Shown: piece after piece, positions 3,356-6,296 of the stretch
Position numbering within the stretch: the stretch's first letter is position 1
Layout: each line of letters begins with the position of its first letter
Assembly: GCA_046539045.1 (NCBI GenBank)
Contig: JBKHHU010000194.1
Coordinates: forward strand, 1 to 6,296
Reading direction: 5' to 3'
Origin: JBKHHU01 sp046539045
GTDB taxonomy: Bacteria; Planctomycetota; Phycisphaerae; SM23-33
DNA: 6,296 nucleotides
Translations under genes and position numbers: made by a program
The notes under the pieces: model-generated
The model's database searches: none
The model's input: the letters and a program-made list of their open reading frames with translations, nothing else
Told to the model about the DNA's origin: nothing

Positions 3356-6296
3356 ATGTCACGACGCATGGTAATGATGGACGGCAATCAGGCCGTCGCC
3401 GATGTTGCCCACAAGATCAACGAGGTGGTCGCGATTTACCCGATTACCCCGTCCAGCCCGATGGGCGAACACGCCGACGCCTGGAGTGCCGCAGGCGAAA
3501 AGAACATCTGGGGTACCATCCCGCTGATCTGCGAGATGCAGTCAGAAGGCGGGGCCTCCGCTGCGGTTCACGGCGCACTGCAGACCGGTTCGCTCACCAC
3601 AACCTTCACCGCCAGCCAGGGACTGCTGCTGATGATCCCGACCATGTACAAAATCGCCGGCGAATTGACGTCGACGGTTTTCCATGTCTCGGCCCGCTCG
3701 CTGGCTGCCCAGGCCCTGTCGATTTTCGGCGACCACAGCGACGTCACCGCCGTCCGACAGACCGGCTTCGGCCTGCTGAGCTCCTGCAGCGTGCAGGAAG
3801 CGCATGACATGGCCCTGATCTCCCAGGCCGCCTCGCTCGAATCCCGCGTACCGTTCGTGCACTTCTTCGATGGGTTCCGCACTTCCCACGAAATCCAGAA
3901 GATCGAGCAGCTTACCGAAGACGACATGAAGGCGATGATCGACGATGACCTCGTCCTTGCTCATCGCAATCGCGGGCTCAGCCCCGACCGCCCGGTCATC
4001 CGCGGAACCAGCCAGAACCCCGATGTCTACTTCCAGGGCCGCGAGACCGTCAACAAGTACTATGATGCCTGCCCCGACATCGTCCAGAAGGCCATGGACA
4101 AGTTCGGCGAGATGACCGGTCGGAATTACAGGCTCTTCGAGTACGTCGGTGCCGAAGACGCCGAGAAAGTCATCATCCTGATGGGCTCCGGTGCCGAATC
4201 GGCCCACGAAGCCGTCAAGGCCATGACCGACGCAGGCGAGAAGGTCGGTATCCTCAAGGTCCGCCTCTACCGCCCGTTCAGCATCAAGCACTTCATCGAC
4301 GCCCTGCCGACCACGGTCAAGAAGCTCTGTGCTCTGGACCGCACCAAGGAACCGGGCAGCGCCGGTGAGCCGCTCTACCTCGACATCGTCGACGCGATCA
4401 CCGAGTCCGACAAGGATATCAAGGTCATCGGCGGCCGGTACGGTTTGAGCTCCAAGGAATTCACCCCCGCGATGGTCAAGGCGATCTTCGACAATCTCGA
4501 CAAGGATCAGCCGAAGAACCACTTCACCATCGGCATCAAGGACGACGTGACCAACTCCAGCCTGGACTACGACCCGGACTACTCCGCCGAGAGCGACAAG
4601 GTCTACCGGGCGATGTTCTACGGTCTCGGCAGCGACGGTACCGTCGGCGCCAACAAGAACTCCATCAAGATCATCGGTACCGAGACGGACAACTACGCCC
4701 AGGGCTACTTCGTGTATGACTCGAAGAAAGCCGGTGCGGTGACCGTCAGCCACCTGCGGTTCGGGCCCGAGCCGATCCGCTCGACCTACCTGATCCGCGA
4801 AGCCGATTTCATCGGCTGTCACCAGTTCGTCTTCCTTGAGAAGATCGACATGCTGGGCAACGCCTCCGAGGGGGCGACGTTCCTGCTGAACACCCCCATG
4901 TCCACAGACGAAGTCTGGGACCATATGCCCAAGACCGTCCAGCAGACGATCATCGACAAGAAGCTCAAGTTCTACGCGATCAATGCCTACGAAGTTGCCA
5001 AAGAGACCGGGATGGGTCAGCGGATCAACACGATCATGCAGACCTGCTTCTTCTACCTCTCCGGCATCCTCCCGCAGGAAGAAGCCATCGCGTCGATCAA
5101 GAACGCCATCAAGAAAACCTACGGCAAGAAGGGCGACCAGATCGTCCAGATGAACTACAACGCCGTGGACCAGGCCGTGGCGAACCTGCACGAGATCGAA
5201 GTGCCGGATCAGGCCACCAGCAACATCGAGAAACCGCCGATCGTCACCGATAAGGCCCCCGAGTTCGTCAAGAACGTCACGGCCAAGATCATGGCCGGTC
5301 GGGGTGACGAACTGCCCGTCAGCGCCATGCCCGACGACGGCACCTGGCCGACCGGTACGACCAAGTACGAGAAGCGGAACATCGCCCTGGAAATCCCGGT
5401 CTGGGACGAAGACGTCTGCATCCAGTGCGGCAAGTGCTCGATGGTCTGCCCGCACGCGACCATCCGCCCGAAGGTCTACGACCCGTCGCTGCTGGACAAC
5501 GCCCCCGAGAGCTTCAAGTCCGCCGACGCCAAGCGCAAGGACTTCAAGGGCCTCAAGTGGACCATCCAGGTCGCTCCCGAGGACTGCACCGGCTGCGGCG
5601 TGTGCGTTGAGGTCTGCCCGGCAAAGAACAAGGTCGAGCCGTCGAAGAAGGCGATCAACATGGAGTTCCAGCCGCCTCTGCGTGAGCAGGAAGCGGCCAA
5701 CTGGGACTTCTTCGAGACGATTCCCGACTATGACCGGACGAAGCTGAACCTCCGAACCGTCCAGGGCTCGCAGCTCTGCCGTCCGCTGTTCGAGTTCTCC
5801 GGTGCCTGTGCCGGTTGCGGCGAGACCCCCTACGTCCGCCTGCTGACGCAGCTGTTCGGCGATCGTGCGATCATCGGCAACGCGACCGGTTGCTCCTCGA
5901 TTTACGGTGGCAACCTGCCGACCACGCCGTACACCTGCGACGAGAACGGCAGAGGCCCCGCCTGGAACAACTCGCTGTTCGAGGACTGTGCCGAATTCAG
6001 CATGGGCTTCCGCCTCACTGCCGACAAGCAGAACGAGTTCGCCAAAGAACTGGTCAGCGACCTGAAGGACACCATCGGTGCCGATCTCGCCGACGGCCTG
6101 CTCAACGCCGACCAGACCTCCGAAGCGGGCATTATCGAGCAGCGTCAGCGCGTCCAGCAGCTCAAGGCCAAGCTGGATGACTCCGACGCCAGGCAGAAGC
6201 AGCTCAAGAGCCTCGCCGACCAGTTGGTCAAGCGGAGCATCTGGGCCCTCGGTGGCGACGGTTGGGCCTACGACATCGGTTACGGCGGTCTGGACC
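3356..6296 (+). CDS. nifJ: Pyruvate:ferredoxin/flavodoxin oxidoreductase, 3' end missing
   Basis: The enzyme oxidises pyruvate with CoA to acetyl-CoA and CO2, passing electrons through three 4Fe-4S clusters to ferredoxin or flavodoxin in the cytoplasm. It uses thiamine diphosphate. The 980 residues present of an expected 1,170-1,230 show YPITPSS with Thr31, the cofactor-activating Glu64 in EMQSEGG, and substrate Arg114 in HVSAR, the same numbers I recall for the Desulfovibrio africanus enzyme. Further on come LDRTKEPGSAGEP (about 326-338), GLGSDGTVGANK, and two ferredoxin motifs with Cys688/691/694/698 and Cys744/747/750/754. Cys818, Cys821 and Cys846 should bind the third cluster; the fourth ligand lies beyond the edge. 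GDGWAYDIGYGG (967-978) begins the thiamine and metal site, with Asp968. The start is ATG 3356 with AAGGAAG nearby and an in-frame TAG at 3329; ATGs at 3368, 3374 and 3377 are less well spaced. Lysine is mostly AAG and isoleucine mostly ATC, suggesting high expression. Confidence 0.97.
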   Translation, partial: MSRRMVMMDGNQAVADVAHKINEVVAIYPITPSSPMGEHADAWSAAGEKNIWGTIPLICEMQSEGGASAAVHGALQTGSLTTTFTASQGLLLMIPTMYKIAGELTSTVFHVSARSLAAQALSIFGDHSDVTAVRQTGFGLLSSCSVQEAHDMALISQAASLESRVPFVHFFDGFRTSHEIQKIEQLTEDDMKAMIDDDLVLAHRNRGLSPDRPVIRGTSQNPDVYFQGRETVNKYYDACPDIVQKAMDKFGEMTGRNYRLFEYVGAEDAEKVIILMGSGAESAHEAVKAMTDAGEKVGILKVRLYRPFSIKHFIDALPTTVKKLCALDRTKEPGSAGEPLYLDIVDAITESDKDIKVIGGRYGLSSKEFTPAMVKAIFDNLDKDQPKNHFTIGIKDDVTNSSLDYDPDYSAESDKVYRAMFYGLGSDGTVGANKNSIKIIGTETDNYAQGYFVYDSKKAGAVTVSHLRFGPEPIRSTYLIREADFIGCHQFVFLEKIDMLGNASEGATFLLNTPMSTDEVWDHMPKTVQQTIIDKKLKFYAINAYEVAKETGMGQRINTIMQTCFFYLSGILPQEEAIASIKNAIKKTYGKKGDQIVQMNYNAVDQAVANLHEIEVPDQATSNIEKPPIVTDKAPEFVKNVTAKIMAGRGDELPVSAMPDDGTWPTGTTKYEKRNIALEIPVWDEDVCIQCGKCSMVCPHATIRPKVYDPSLLDNAPESFKSADAKRKDFKGLKWTIQVAPEDCTGCGVCVEVCPAKNKVEPSKKAINMEFQPPLREQEAANWDFFETIPDYDRTKLNLRTVQGSQLCRPLFEFSGACAGCGETPYVRLLTQLFGDRAIIGNATGCSSIYGGNLPTTPYTCDENGRGPAWNNSLFEDCAEFSMGFRLTADKQNEFAKELVSDLKDTIGADLADGLLNADQTSEAGIIEQRQRVQQLKAKLDDSDARQKQLKSLADQLVKRSIWALGGDGWAYDIGYGGLD

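Noticed and set aside
3025..3387. A 120-codon minus-strand frame spanning the anmK/nifJ spacer
   Set aside because: It overlaps the starts of both genes, covers the likely promoters, and shows no recognisable domain or ribosome-binding site.
3542..5455. A 637-codon open frame on the minus strand opposite nifJ
   Set aside because: It is exactly antisense to the strongly supported nifJ. Its Asp/Val/Leu/Gly-rich, repetitive translation is what GC-rich third positions on the other strand produce. No ribosome-binding site or domain is visible.

Overview
The window is GC-rich (roughly 60 % or more) and shows the codon use of a high-GC bacterium. I read it as a bacterial chromosome fragment, most likely from Planctomycetota. 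This rests on the flavour of the proteins, the loosely packed genes with long GC-rich spacers, and an intergenic stretch resembling short degenerate repeats I recall from planctomycete genomes. There is no rRNA or marker gene here, so the phylum is an inference (about 0.6). I saw no tRNA, rRNA, CRISPR array, transposase or phage gene.

Layout from left to right. Positions 1-279 are non-coding and contain several short repeats and hairpins. Positions 280-1590 (minus) encode a 6-phosphofructokinase of the long PFK type. Positions 1591-1696 hold its probable promoter and a perfect 7-bp stem-loop just downstream of it. Positions 1697-1944 (minus) hold a small unrecognised gene that appears frameshifted. 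Positions 2000-3142 (minus, GTG start) encode a divergent anhydro-N-acetylmuramic acid kinase (AnmK) homologue whose N-terminal phosphate-binding signature is almost erased. Positions 3143-3355 are a divergent intergenic region with a plausible anmK promoter, a direct repeat around its -10 box and a strong inverted repeat. From 3356 to the right edge (plus) runs the first 980 codons of a pyruvate:ferredoxin/flavodoxin oxidoreductase (nifJ), cut off by the window end.

How the genes may work together. Phosphofructokinase commits sugar to glycolysis, and NifJ converts the resulting pyruvate to acetyl-CoA, CO2 and low-potential electrons, so the window brackets upper and lower glycolysis. A normal AnmK would feed recycled cell-wall amino sugar into the same sugar-phosphate pool, but this copy may not be an active kinase. 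The three minus-strand genes could form one transcription unit (anmK, small ORF, pfk) with an extra internal promoter for pfk. nifJ is transcribed divergently.

Most notable points: the degenerate AnmK, the frameshifted small gene, the promoter-plus-hairpin arrangement upstream of pfk, and the inverted repeat in the anmK/nifJ divergent region. I found no convincing evidence of a wholly new multi-gene system.
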